Shown here: in pieces, positions 7,988 to 15,776 of the stretch
How positions within the stretch are numbered: position 1 is the first letter of the stretch
Layout: each line of letters opens with the position of its first letter
NCBI GenBank assembly: GCA_017617445.1
Contig: JAFZWE010000027.1
Location: 1-61,044, forward strand
From: Bacteroidales bacterium
GTDB lineage: Bacteria > Bacteroidota > Bacteroidia > Bacteroidales > WCHB1-69
Direction of reading: 5' to 3'
Length of the DNA stretch: 61,044 bases
Notes under the pieces: model-generated
Database searches by the model: none
Seen by the model: the letters and a program-made list of their open reading frames with translations, nothing else
What the model was told of the DNA's origin: nothing
Made by a program: the position numbers and the translations under genes

Positions 7988-8836
7988 TTGACAATCAAAA
8001 AATATAAGAAAATCTTGAAAAAACCCGCGAAGACACTCTCATATTCGGAAGTCAAGGCCAAGAAGCGGTTGGGGCAGCATTTCCTCAAGAACGAGGAGAT
8101 TGCCCGCCGCATTGCGGAAGCCGTGCGCACCCCCGACGCCCACGTGCTCGAGGTGGGTCCCGGCATGGGCGTGCTCACCCAATATCTGCTCCAGCAGCCC
8201 TTCGCATCCCTCTCCGCCGTTGAGCTTGACGAGGAATCCGTCGCCTACCTGCAAGAGCATTTCCCTCAGTTAGGTGACAACCTCATCGCGGGGGATTTTC
8301 TGCGCTTGGACCTTGCCGCCCGCTATCCCGGCAAATTCGTCATCGTGGGGAACTTCCCCTACAATATCTCCTCGCAAATTCTCTTCCGGCTGCTCGAGTA
8401 CCGCGACCAAGCCGTCGAACTGGTCGGGATGTTCCAAAAGGAGGTCGGGGAGCGCGCCACCGCCAGCCCCGGCAACAAGCAATATGGCATCGTCAGTGTG
8501 CTGCTCCAAGCCTTCTACGACACGGAATACCTCTTCACGGTGGATGAGCATGAGTTCAACCCGCCGCCGCAAGTCAAATCCGCCGTCATCCGCGTCACCC
8601 GCAACTTCGACAAAAAGCTGCACTGTGACGAAAACACCTTCAAGACGGTGGTCAAGACCGCTTTCAACTACCGCCGCAAAACGCTGCGCAACGCCCTCCA
8701 GTCGCTGCCCTTTCCGCCCGACATCGTGGCCACCGACCCCCTCTTTGCCCTCCGCGCCGAACAACTCTCCCTACAGGATTACGAAAAACTCAGCAACCTC
8801 TTGATTCGAAACGAGAACCAGCAAGACCAAAAGTAA
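7988..8836 (+). CDS. rsmA: 16S rRNA dimethyladenosine transferase RsmA/KsgA
   Basis: Dimethylates two adjacent adenines in the 3' terminal helix of 16S rRNA using SAM during 30S maturation. Seen directly are the family N-terminal motif (KKRLGQHFL), the SAM loop EVGPGMGVLTQYL, and the catalytic motif NFPYNISSQILF. The length of 282 aa fits. No ATG precedes the conserved core, so the start appears to be the TTG at 7988, one base after the stop of the TPR gene. That points to translational coupling in the serS operon. Confidence 0.94.
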   Translation: MTIKKYKKILKKPAKTLSYSEVKAKKRLGQHFLKNEEIARRIAEAVRTPDAHVLEVGPGMGVLTQYLLQQPFASLSAVELDEESVAYLQEHFPQLGDNLIAGDFLRLDLAARYPGKFVIVGNFPYNISSQILFRLLEYRDQAVELVGMFQKEVGERATASPGNKQYGIVSVLLQAFYDTEYLFTVDEHEFNPPPQVKSAVIRVTRNFDKKLHCDENTFKTVVKTAFNYRRKTLRNALQSLPFPPDIVATDPLFALRAEQLSLQDYEKLSNLLIRNENQQDQK

Positions 8837-8881
8837 AGTCCGATTAAACATTTCCCTTTCGAAACCAATCAAAATAATTCG

Positions 8882-8889
8882 TAATTTTG
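8882..8889 (+). promoter_or_regulatory. Bacteroidetes -7 element for the I42-like lipoprotein/GT2 pair
   Basis: TAATTTTG matches TAnnTTTG and lies 25 bp before the ATG at 8915. Confidence 0.5.
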
Positions 8890-8914
8890 CACCGGAAATA
8901 AATCATACAAGAAA

Positions 8915-9292
8915 ATGAAAAGACTCTTTTATATCAGCATGCTGTTGCTTTTGATGACGGGTTGCCAATCCCAGAAAAAAATCGTCTCCGTCAGCAAGGA
9001 GACCAATGAGTTCACCATGCGCAAAGGGCAATATTGCGAAATCGCCTTCCGCACGAACGCCTCCACTGGATTTTGGTGGCAACTGGCAAACAAGGATGAG
9101 ATCACCATTGTGGATTCCTTGGAGTCGCGCTACGAAAGCGACGCCCCGAAGGGCATGGTGGGCGCCTCCTCTGATCGTTATTGGAAGTTCTACGCCAAGG
9201 AAAAGGGCACTCAGACGCTGAGGTTCGTCTATGCCCGCGACAAGCAAGACGAGGCCATCCGCACCCGCGAGGTCACCATCACCGTCAAGTGA
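8915..9292 (+). CDS. Chagasin-like (I42 family) lipoprotein
   Basis: A 125-residue lipoprotein (lipobox LLLMTGC, Cys 17) followed by a small beta-sandwich. Chagasins block papain-type cysteine peptidases through three loops. Two are recognisable here: NASTGFWW in place of NPTTGY, and the GMVG turn followed by YWKFYAKEKGTQTLRF. The third loop normally contains RPW; here the aligned segment reads ARDKQDEAIRT, so the canonical residues are missing. It may be an inhibitor with altered specificity or one that has lost activity. Its stop overlaps the next start as TGATG, so it is translated together with the glycosyltransferase. Confidence 0.8.
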   Translation: MKRLFYISMLLLLMTGCQSQKKIVSVSKETNEFTMRKGQYCEIAFRTNASTGFWWQLANKDEITIVDSLESRYESDAPKGMVGASSDRYWKFYAKEKGTQTLRFVYARDKQDEAIRTREVTITVK

Positions 9293-10539
9293 TGCCCGCC
9301 CCCCATCTGTTCGTCGCCATCCCCGCGATGGATGAATACGACCACTTGCCCCTCACGCTCCAAGATTTGAAGGATCAAGTGGATGTTCCCTCTTTTGACA
9401 CTTACATCTGCGTAAACCAGCCTGACGACTATTGGCAACAGCCGGAGAAGAGGAGTTTATGCGAGCGCAACATGCAGACGCTACGCTTTCTGTATGAAGA
9501 AGTTCAACATTCTGAATCCGGAAAACAAAACGGCGCTGCAGGGTCGTTTCATGTGTTAGACAACGCCTCGCCGGGCAAGGGTTGGCAAGGGCGGAAGCGT
9601 GGTGTGGGTTGGGCCCGCAAGACGCTCTTCGACACCATCATGCAGGTGGCCGGTGCCGACGACCTCATCGTCAGTCTGGATGCCGACACCCGCGTGCCCG
9701 TCGACTATCTGCACGCCGTGACCGAGGCTATGGTGCTGCATCCCGAATGGCCGGCACTCTCCGTACCCTACTACCACCCGCTCACGGGCAACGATGCCCA
9801 AGACCGTGCCATATTGCGCTATGAGCTCTACATGCGCAACTACGCCCTCAATCTCTTCAAAATCGGAAGTCCATACAGCTTTACCGCCCTCGGGTCCGCC
9901 ATTGTCATGCGCGTGGGCGCCCTCAGGAAAATCGGCGGCATCACACCCGTGCAAAGTGGCGAGGACTTCTATTTGCTGCAAAAATTCCGCAAGATGGCAT
10001 TGATTGGAAATTATTGCAATACAACAGTTTACCCATCCTCTCGCCTCTCCGACCGCGTCCTTTTCGGAACCGGTCCCGCCCTCATCAAAGGAACGCATGG
10101 CGACTGGGAAAGCTATCCTGTTTACCATCACAGCCTCTTTGAGAGCATTGCCGAAACCTACCGACGGCTGCCACAACTCTACCGTGAAGATGTGGAGACC
10201 GACTTCCTCCTTTTTTTGCAGAAACAGTTTAACGAAAAGCATATTTGGGACAAAATCCGGCAAAACGTGACCGATTTCCGACATTTTGAACTGGCCTTTC
10301 ACCAGAAAGCCGATGGCTTACGCATCCTGCAGTACCTTCGCCTCAAACACCGCGAATTGCCGATGTCAGCGGAGAAATCGCTGATTGAAAACATGGTCCA
10401 ATGGATTCCGGAAAAGATTCCTTCCTGGCTCAAAACAGAGGCCGTATTTGATGATTTTACCACCGAACAGATGGACAAAATCCGGAATTTATTATTCGAA
10501 ATTGAAAATGAATGTCGTCGAAATAATTTTTCCATGTAA
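9292..10539 (+). CDS. Family 2-like glycosyltransferase
   Basis: A GT-A fold enzyme of 415 aa. The N-terminus (LFVAIPAMDEYDHLPLTLQDL) is the nucleotide-sugar binding start. A metal-binding DAD motif occurs in SLDADTRVP, and a later SGEDFYLLQK matches the ED catalytic-base motif of GT2 enzymes. No transmembrane segment is obvious, so it is probably cytosolic or peripheral. The C-terminal third (about residues 270-415) matches nothing I recognise. The ATG at 9292 overlaps the stop of the I42-like gene. Donor and acceptor cannot be told from sequence. Confidence 0.85.
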   Translation: MPAPHLFVAIPAMDEYDHLPLTLQDLKDQVDVPSFDTYICVNQPDDYWQQPEKRSLCERNMQTLRFLYEEVQHSESGKQNGAAGSFHVLDNASPGKGWQGRKRGVGWARKTLFDTIMQVAGADDLIVSLDADTRVPVDYLHAVTEAMVLHPEWPALSVPYYHPLTGNDAQDRAILRYELYMRNYALNLFKIGSPYSFTALGSAIVMRVGALRKIGGITPVQSGEDFYLLQKFRKMALIGNYCNTTVYPSSRLSDRVLFGTGPALIKGTHGDWESYPVYHHSLFESIAETYRRLPQLYREDVETDFLLFLQKQFNEKHIWDKIRQNVTDFRHFELAFHQKADGLRILQYLRLKHRELPMSAEKSLIENMVQWIPEKIPSWLKTEAVFDDFTTEQMDKIRNLLFEIENECRRNNFSM

Positions 10540-10557
10540 AGCTATGGATAAAAATAG

Positions 10558-10565
10558 TATCTTTG
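10558..10565 (+). promoter_or_regulatory. Bacteroidetes -7 element for gapA
   Basis: TATCTTTG lies 45 bp before the gapA ATG, giving a leader of roughly 40 nt. It matches TAnnTTTG; the -33 box is not convincing. Confidence 0.6.
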
Positions 10566-10589
10566 CGCGCTTATTTCAGCAACACATAA

Positions 10590-11621
<1,032 letters not shown>

Positions 11622-11657
11622 TCAAAAACCCATTTGCCTTTATGGCATCAGAAAAAG

Positions 11658-11690
11658 GGAGGATGTTGAAAAACGTCCTCCTTTTTTTTT
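11658..11690 (+). terminator. Intrinsic terminator of gapA
   Basis: A 10-bp stem with one G-T pair (GGAGGATGTT 11658-11667, AACGTCCTCC 11672-11681), a GAAA tetraloop, then nine T. It ends 6 bp before the left end of the insertion sequence. Confidence 0.9.
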
Positions 11691-11738
11691 GTGATATGTC
11701 TCGTCCTAAAATAGCGTTACAACAAAAAGAGTAACGAT

Positions 11739-12155
11739 ATGAAAAGAACAGAGAACAAGTACGTTAGACGTACACAGAAGGATTATCCGATGTCCTTTAA
11801 GCTTTCAGTAGTACGCGAGTACGAAGAGACAAAAGTCAGTCTGGAAGAGCTGACCCGGAAGTATGGAATACAAGGCCATAACACCGTACGCCAATGGATC
11901 AATAAATTTGGTACTTTTGACTGGCAAAATTTAACCCTAGAACCAATGGCAAAAACTAAAAGCCAAGAGCTACTTGAGCTCAGAGAGAAAGTGAAAGTTT
12001 TGGAACGCAAGAACGCTCGGTTAGAGAAAGAGTTGGAGCAAAAGGACATGAAGGCGGAGTTCTTCAACTTGATGATAGAAATAGCGGAAGAAGAATATGG
12101 GGTGGACATCCGAAAAAAATGTTCACCCGAGCAGTCAGACAATACGGAGAGATGA
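11739..12155 (+). CDS. IS3-family transposase OrfA
   Basis: A 138-residue protein with an N-terminal helix-turn-helix (FKLSVVREYEETKVSLEELTRKYG, then NTVRQWI) for binding the IS ends. A C-terminal leucine-zipper-like coiled coil (LLELREKVKVLERKNARLEKE, residues about 77-97) serves for multimerisation. It is the upstream partner of OrfB and overlaps it by 37 bp. The heptamer A AAA AAA near its 3' end lets ribosomes slip back one base to make OrfAB, the active transposase in this family. Confidence 0.92.
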   Translation: MKRTENKYVRRTQKDYPMSFKLSVVREYEETKVSLEELTRKYGIQGHNTVRQWINKFGTFDWQNLTLEPMAKTKSQELLELREKVKVLERKNARLEKELEQKDMKAEFFNLMIEIAEEEYGVDIRKKCSPEQSDNTER

Positions 12156-12193
12156 AATCCGTGTCCATCAGTGAAGTCTGCCGACTGCTCGGG
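12113..12193 (+). promoter_or_regulatory. Programmed -1 ribosomal frameshift site (slippery A7 plus stem-loop)
   Basis: Seven A at 12113-12119 are phased as A AAA AAA in the orfA frame. Six bases later a perfect 11-bp stem begins (CCCGAGCAGTC 12126-12136 with GACTGCTCGGG 12183-12193). Its inside can pair further: CAGAC 12136-12140 with GTCTG 12176-12180, competing for base 12136, and ACGGA with TCCGT. Heptamer, spacer and structure are the classic stimulators of IS3 frameshifting. Confidence 0.9.
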
Positions 12194-13030
12194 ACAAGCA
12201 GACAGCGGTACTACCGTGGGGTGTGGGGAGAACGACGGAGCCGCCGTCGAGCCACAGAGACGGTGGTTCTGGTACAGTCTGTGCGCAAGGAGATGCCGCG
12301 CATAGGAGGTCGCAAGCTCTACCACATACTCGGCAGGGAACTTGCTCGCATCGGGGTCGGTCGGGATCGCCTGTTCGACATCCTCCGCGCCAACCACATG
12401 CTGATACTCCCTCCGAGGTCGTACCATGTAACGACTAACTCACGCCATCGGTTCCACAAGTACAAAAACCTGGTCGCAGGCATGACGGTCACCAGGCCGG
12501 AGCAGGTTTGGGTGTCCGACATCACCTACGTTGGTAACCGCTCCTCCCACCTGTATCTGGCCTTGGTCACAGATGCCTACTCCAAGAAGATAGTCGGGTA
12601 TGACCTGTCCGAAAGCCTCGGAGCCGAGGGTGCCATCCGGGCCATAAAAATGGCTCACGCCAATCGACGCTATCCTGAAGAGGAACTTATTCACCACTCA
12701 GACCGTGGGATACAGTACTGCTCGGACGAATACCAAAAGCTGCTCCGCCGCTACAAGATTATACCGAGTATGACGGAGTCGTATGACCCGTATGCCAATG
12801 CAGTGGCGGAGCGTGTCAATGGGATACTGAAGCAGGAGTTCCTTCTTGAGGAGTTGAATCTCCCCTTCGACATGATGAAAAAAGCTGTGAGAGAGTCCGT
12901 TGACATTTATAATAACAGAAGACCACACTGCTCCTGTGGGTATAACACCCCGCAGTGGACTCACGGCCAGAGAAATATACAGATAAGAACCTATGCAAAA
13001 AAAATCACAGCAAGGGTACCCTTGCTGTGA
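12119..13030 (+). CDS. IS3-family transposase OrfB (DDE integrase core)
   Basis: A 303-residue RNase H-fold integrase of the rve type. The N-terminal region carries the HTH_21-like segment (PRIGGRKLYHIL). The DDE triad is visible as DITYVG (first Asp), HHSDRGIQY (second Asp) and NAVAERVNGILKQE (Glu). The frame is -1 relative to orfA. It has its own ATG overlapping the slippery run, but the functional product is expected to be the OrfAB fusion. The last codons and the stop lie inside a perfect palindrome. Confidence 0.93.
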   Translation: MFTRAVRQYGEMKSVSISEVCRLLGTSRQRYYRGVWGERRSRRRATETVVLVQSVRKEMPRIGGRKLYHILGRELARIGVGRDRLFDILRANHMLILPPRSYHVTTNSRHRFHKYKNLVAGMTVTRPEQVWVSDITYVGNRSSHLYLALVTDAYSKKIVGYDLSESLGAEGAIRAIKMAHANRRYPEEELIHHSDRGIQYCSDEYQKLLRRYKIIPSMTESYDPYANAVAERVNGILKQEFLLEELNLPFDMMKKAVRESVDIYNNRRPHCSCGYNTPQWTHGQRNIQIRTYAKKITARVPLL

Positions 13031-13034
13031 TTTT
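13001..13034. terminator. Perfect 34-bp palindrome over the orfB stop, bidirectional terminator-like
   Basis: The two 17-bp arms meet without a loop at GGGTACCC (centre 13017/13018). They are flanked by A-runs on the left and T-runs on the right, so transcripts from either side would form a hairpin followed by U. It contains the orfB stop codon (13028-13030). It probably ends transposase transcription and also blocks read-through into or out of the IS. Confidence 0.75.
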
Positions 13035-13043
13035 GAAAAATAT

Positions 13044-13051
13044 TATTTTTG
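13044..13051 (+). promoter_or_regulatory. Possible outward-facing -7 element in the right end of the IS
   Basis: TATTTTTG matches the Bacteroidetes -7 box and points out of the IS toward higher coordinates, just inside the right inverted repeat. No -33 box is clear. Transcription would run antisense to the tRNA-Ser gene. Confidence 0.3.
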
Positions 13052-13190
13052 CACCTGATAAAACCTGTAACGGTTATTTAGGACTAGTCAAAAATATTTG
13101 TATATTACTGATAATTAGTGGTTTGGTTCTTTGTGCTTTTTTCAATATTAAACACGTTTAGTCCCGTTTCTGTCCCGATTTAAAAACAAA

Positions 13191-13222
13191 AATCAGTAAC
13201 TTTGTCTTGTAAGTTACTGATT
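13191..13222 (-). terminator. Terminator of tRNA-Ser
   Basis: A perfect 12-bp stem (13191-13202 with 13211-13222) around an 8-nt loop. On the minus strand it is followed by TTTGTTTTTA, and it lies 22 bp after the tRNA 3' end. Confidence 0.75.
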
Positions 13223-13244
13223 CTGATTGTCTTTCGACTGCTTG

Positions 13245-13331
13245 CGGAGAGGGCGAGATTCGAACTCGCGGTAGGGTTACCCCTACGACAGTTTAGCAAA
13301 CTGTTGGTTTCAGCCGCTCACCCACCTCTCC
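13245..13331 (-). tRNA. tRNA-Ser (anticodon GCU)
   Basis: The reverse strand folds as a class II tRNA of 87 nt. The 7-bp acceptor stem is GGAGAGG/CCTCTCC with discriminator G. The D loop contains GAGCGGCTGAAA. The anticodon stem is ACAGT/ACTGT around TTGCTAA (anticodon GCT). The variable arm is long (GTAGGGGTAACCCTAC), and the T loop is TTCGAAT. The long variable arm and the G discriminator identify serine. CCA is not encoded. It reads AGC and AGU codons. Confidence 0.97.
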
Positions 13332-13349
13332 GTGCTGAATTTGAGGCTG

Positions 13350-13357
13350 CAAAAATA
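13350..13357 (-). promoter_or_regulatory. Bacteroidetes -7 element for tRNA-Ser
   Basis: TATTTTTG on the minus strand, 18 bp upstream of the mature tRNA 5' end. Confidence 0.6.
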
Positions 13358-13524
13358 CAATTTTTTTGTAATAGTTGGAGGGGTCGCGTAAAATATTTTT
13401 TTCTTGTTTAACTTTTTGAAATTCCGTTTCTTGCGTTTAATAATGTTCAGCCATTGCCTGTGAAGGCTCCGGTAATACTGTTGCTGTTGGAAAAGAATGT
13501 CGGAGGGCAAGGATATGGTGAAAT

Positions 13525-13553
13525 AAAAAACGGCGGCTTGAATAAAGCCGCCG
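13525..13553 (-). terminator. Terminator of the S46 peptidase gene
   Basis: A 9-bp stem (CGGCGGCTT 13531-13539, AAGCCGCCG 13545-13553) that on the minus strand is followed by TTTTTT. It begins 26 bp after the stop of the peptidase gene. Confidence 0.88.
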
Positions 13554-13579
13554 TCGGTGGGTATGAAAGTTTTGCTGTT

Positions 13580-15736
13580 TTATTTCACCAGTTTCATCTC
13601 GTCAATGAATCGGGTGGCTCCGGCGAACTTGTCGATGACGAAAAGCACGTAGCGGATGTCCACGCAGATGCAGCGTTGCAATTCGGTATCAAAGAAAATA
13701 TCGCTGCAGAGAGCCTCGATATTACCGTCGAAAGCGCAACCGATGAGTTCACCCTTGCCGTTGAGCACGGGGCTTCCGGAGTTGCCGCCGGTGATGTCGT
13801 TGTTGGTCAGGAAGCAGACGGGCAATTTGCCGTCTTTCATTGCATACTGGCCGAAATCCTTGTTGAGAATGAGCTGTTTGAGCTTCGGATGAACGTCAAA
13901 TTCGGGATCGCCGGGGATTTCCTTTTGCAGGATGCCTTCCGCAGTGGTGTAGTGGAGGTATTTCACACCGTCTGACGGGTAGTAGTCGCATACGGTGCCG
14001 AAGGTGCAGCGCATGGTGGAGTTGGCATCGGGATACATGGGATCCTGGGTCATGGCTTTCAATGCGGCCATGTATTTGCGGCGCGGGGTTTCCAGCTTGT
14101 TGTTGATCTCCATGTAGGAACCCTGATGTTGGATGATAACTTTCAGCAAGGACTGGAAGTAGTTGTACAGCGGGTCGTTTTCCAGCGCTTTCTCGGAGGG
14201 CTTGGCCAGATATTTGGCAAAGTTGTCGGCATTGCCCATGATGGATTTCTCCACGCAGGCTTTGGCAAAGGCCTCACAGTTTCCTTTGTATTTTTTGTCA
14301 ATCAGGTTATAGATGTCAATGCGATACTCTTCGGGGAGCTGTTTCCAAAGTCTGAGTTCTGCTGCAATGATCTTGGCTTCGGTGATGGCATCGGTGCCTT
14401 TCATGTATTCTTTGTATTCGGCAAGGGCTTTTGCTTGCTCCTCGGGTGTGAAGGAGGTCTTGCCGTTCCGCAGTCTCCAACCATCAATGTTGTAGGCGAC
14501 AAAGGTGGTTTTGGAGAGCATGAGGGAGAAGTTGCAGTAGAAGAAGGCGCGGAATACGTTCTGGTCGGCACTGGCACATACGCTTTGGATTTTCTCCAGC
14601 GGATTGCCGTAAAGTTCCTGACGCTTGCTGTCGGCGTTGATCCAGTTCAACAGCACTTTCTCCTGTTCGGCTTTCTTTGCAGCGATGCCGAGTTTGGTCA
14701 GACTGGCGTATTCGCCTTTCTGGTTTTTCCAGGTGTTGGCCATGCTGGCATAGTCGGAGGCGTAGGCGATGCGCACTTCATCGCGGGCATTCATCTCTTC
14801 ACGGATTTCCGGCAGGATGACGTCGCAGGCTTCAATGATGGGTGTGTTCTGGCATTTCAGGAGTTTCTCCACTTCATAGGAGGTCATGTAACGGTCGGTG
14901 CTGCCCGGGATACCCCAGATCATGGCGTAGTCGCCGTATTCAATGCCCTTTGTGCTCACCGGAAGCGAATATTTCGGTTTCATCGGGATGTTGTTTTCGG
15001 AATATTCCGCCGGGCTTCCGTCGGGAGCTGTGTAGATACGGAACATGGAGAAGTCACCCGTATGGCGGGGCCATACCCAGTTGTCGGTCTCATCACCGAA
15101 TTTGCCGATGCTGCTCGGGGGAGCACCCACCAAACGCACGTCACGATAGACTTCATAGACGAACATGTAGTATTCGTTCCCGTCAAAGAAATCCTTGATA
15201 GCCACGGTGTAGCGTCCGTTTTCTTCTGCTGCGGTGGTGAGCTCCTTGATGGCTTTCTGTACCATGTTGGTGCGCTCGCTTTTCTTGGTTTCTTCGGTCA
15301 CTCCCTCAAGCACCTTCTTGGTCACATCTTCCATGCGTACAAGGAAAGTGGCGGTGAGGCCGGGATTCGGCAACTCGTCTGTGAAAGTCTTGGCCCAAAA
15401 ACCGTCCTTCAGATAGTCGTGCTCCGTGGTGGAGTGGTCCGCGATGGCCGCGTAACCGCAGTGGTGGTTGGTGAGCATCAACCCCTGCTCGGAGATGATC
15501 TCGCCTGTGCAGAAATGCTGCCCGTCATTGCCCAATTCCACAATGGCGTCTTTTAATGAGGAGTTGTTGATGTTGTACATCTGTTCGGCCGACAGTTTCA
15601 ACCCCAACTTCTGCATGGTGGCATAGTTGTAATCCTTCACAAACATGGGCAACCACATCCCTTCATCAGGCGGGTTGGTCGCTCCGACTTGCGCAATCAA
15701 AAGCGCAAACAGTGAGAGTAAAAAGAATTTTTTCAT
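13580..15736 (-). CDS. S46 family dipeptidyl peptidase (DPP7/DPP11 type)
   Basis: A 718-residue exported serine exopeptidase that removes dipeptides from the N-termini of oligopeptides in the periplasm. It carries a signal peptide (first about 19 residues). The catalytic His lies in TNHHCGY (His92) and the Ser in GGNSGSP (Ser653). Length matches the family. Eighteen residues after the Ser is a Gly (FDGN). In Porphyromonas gingivalis this position is reported as Arg in the acidic-specific DPP11 and Gly in DPP7, so a hydrophobic P1 preference is inferred. It lies 40 bp downstream of the large secreted gene and ends in a strong terminator. Confidence 0.93.
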   Translation of the reverse strand: MKKFFLLSLFALLIAQVGATNPPDEGMWLPMFVKDYNYATMQKLGLKLSAEQMYNINNSSLKDAIVELGNDGQHFCTGEIISEQGLMLTNHHCGYAAIADHSTTEHDYLKDGFWAKTFTDELPNPGLTATFLVRMEDVTKKVLEGVTEETKKSERTNMVQKAIKELTTAAEENGRYTVAIKDFFDGNEYYMFVYEVYRDVRLVGAPPSSIGKFGDETDNWVWPRHTGDFSMFRIYTAPDGSPAEYSENNIPMKPKYSLPVSTKGIEYGDYAMIWGIPGSTDRYMTSYEVEKLLKCQNTPIIEACDVILPEIREEMNARDEVRIAYASDYASMANTWKNQKGEYASLTKLGIAAKKAEQEKVLLNWINADSKRQELYGNPLEKIQSVCASADQNVFRAFFYCNFSLMLSKTTFVAYNIDGWRLRNGKTSFTPEEQAKALAEYKEYMKGTDAITEAKIIAAELRLWKQLPEEYRIDIYNLIDKKYKGNCEAFAKACVEKSIMGNADNFAKYLAKPSEKALENDPLYNYFQSLLKVIIQHQGSYMEINNKLETPRRKYMAALKAMTQDPMYPDANSTMRCTFGTVCDYYPSDGVKYLHYTTAEGILQKEIPGDPEFDVHPKLKQLILNKDFGQYAMKDGKLPVCFLTNNDITGGNSGSPVLNGKGELIGCAFDGNIEALCSDIFFDTELQRCICVDIRYVLFVIDKFAGATRFIDEMKLVK

Positions 15737-15776
15737 AGGTAAAATTTAAATTAATGATGGTATGATTGAAATTGAT

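Larger units (their letters stand above)
11697..13090 (+). mobile_element. Complete IS3-family insertion sequence (1394 bp)
   Basis: Imperfect terminal inverted repeats match at 20 of 25 positions: left 11697-11721 begins TGTCTCGTCCT, and right 13066-13090 read in reverse begins TGACTAGTCCT. Both start with TG as is usual for IS3. Inside are orfA and orfB in the -1 frame relation with a slippery heptamer and stem-loop. Length and architecture are intact, so it may be active. The flanks (GATA left, AAAA right) do not form a target duplication. That suggests either that my ends are slightly off, or that the flanks have mutated or recombined. Confidence 0.9.

Noticed and set aside
6511-8178. 555-residue minus-strand ORF opposite the TPR gene and rsmA
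   Set aside because: It runs antisense across two well-supported genes, with no recognisable domain.
11739-13030. OrfA/OrfB as a transposase broken by a frameshift mutation
   Set aside because: The -1 frame relation, A7 heptamer and downstream stem are the normal programmed frameshift layout of IS3 elements.
13091-13160. Plus-strand ORF running out of the IS into the tRNA spacer
   Set aside because: It starts inside orfB in another frame, crosses the palindrome and the right inverted repeat, and encodes nothing recognisable.
14126-15556. 476-residue plus-strand ORF opposite the S46 peptidase
   Set aside because: The opposite frame encodes a complete peptidase with its catalytic residues; this one has none.
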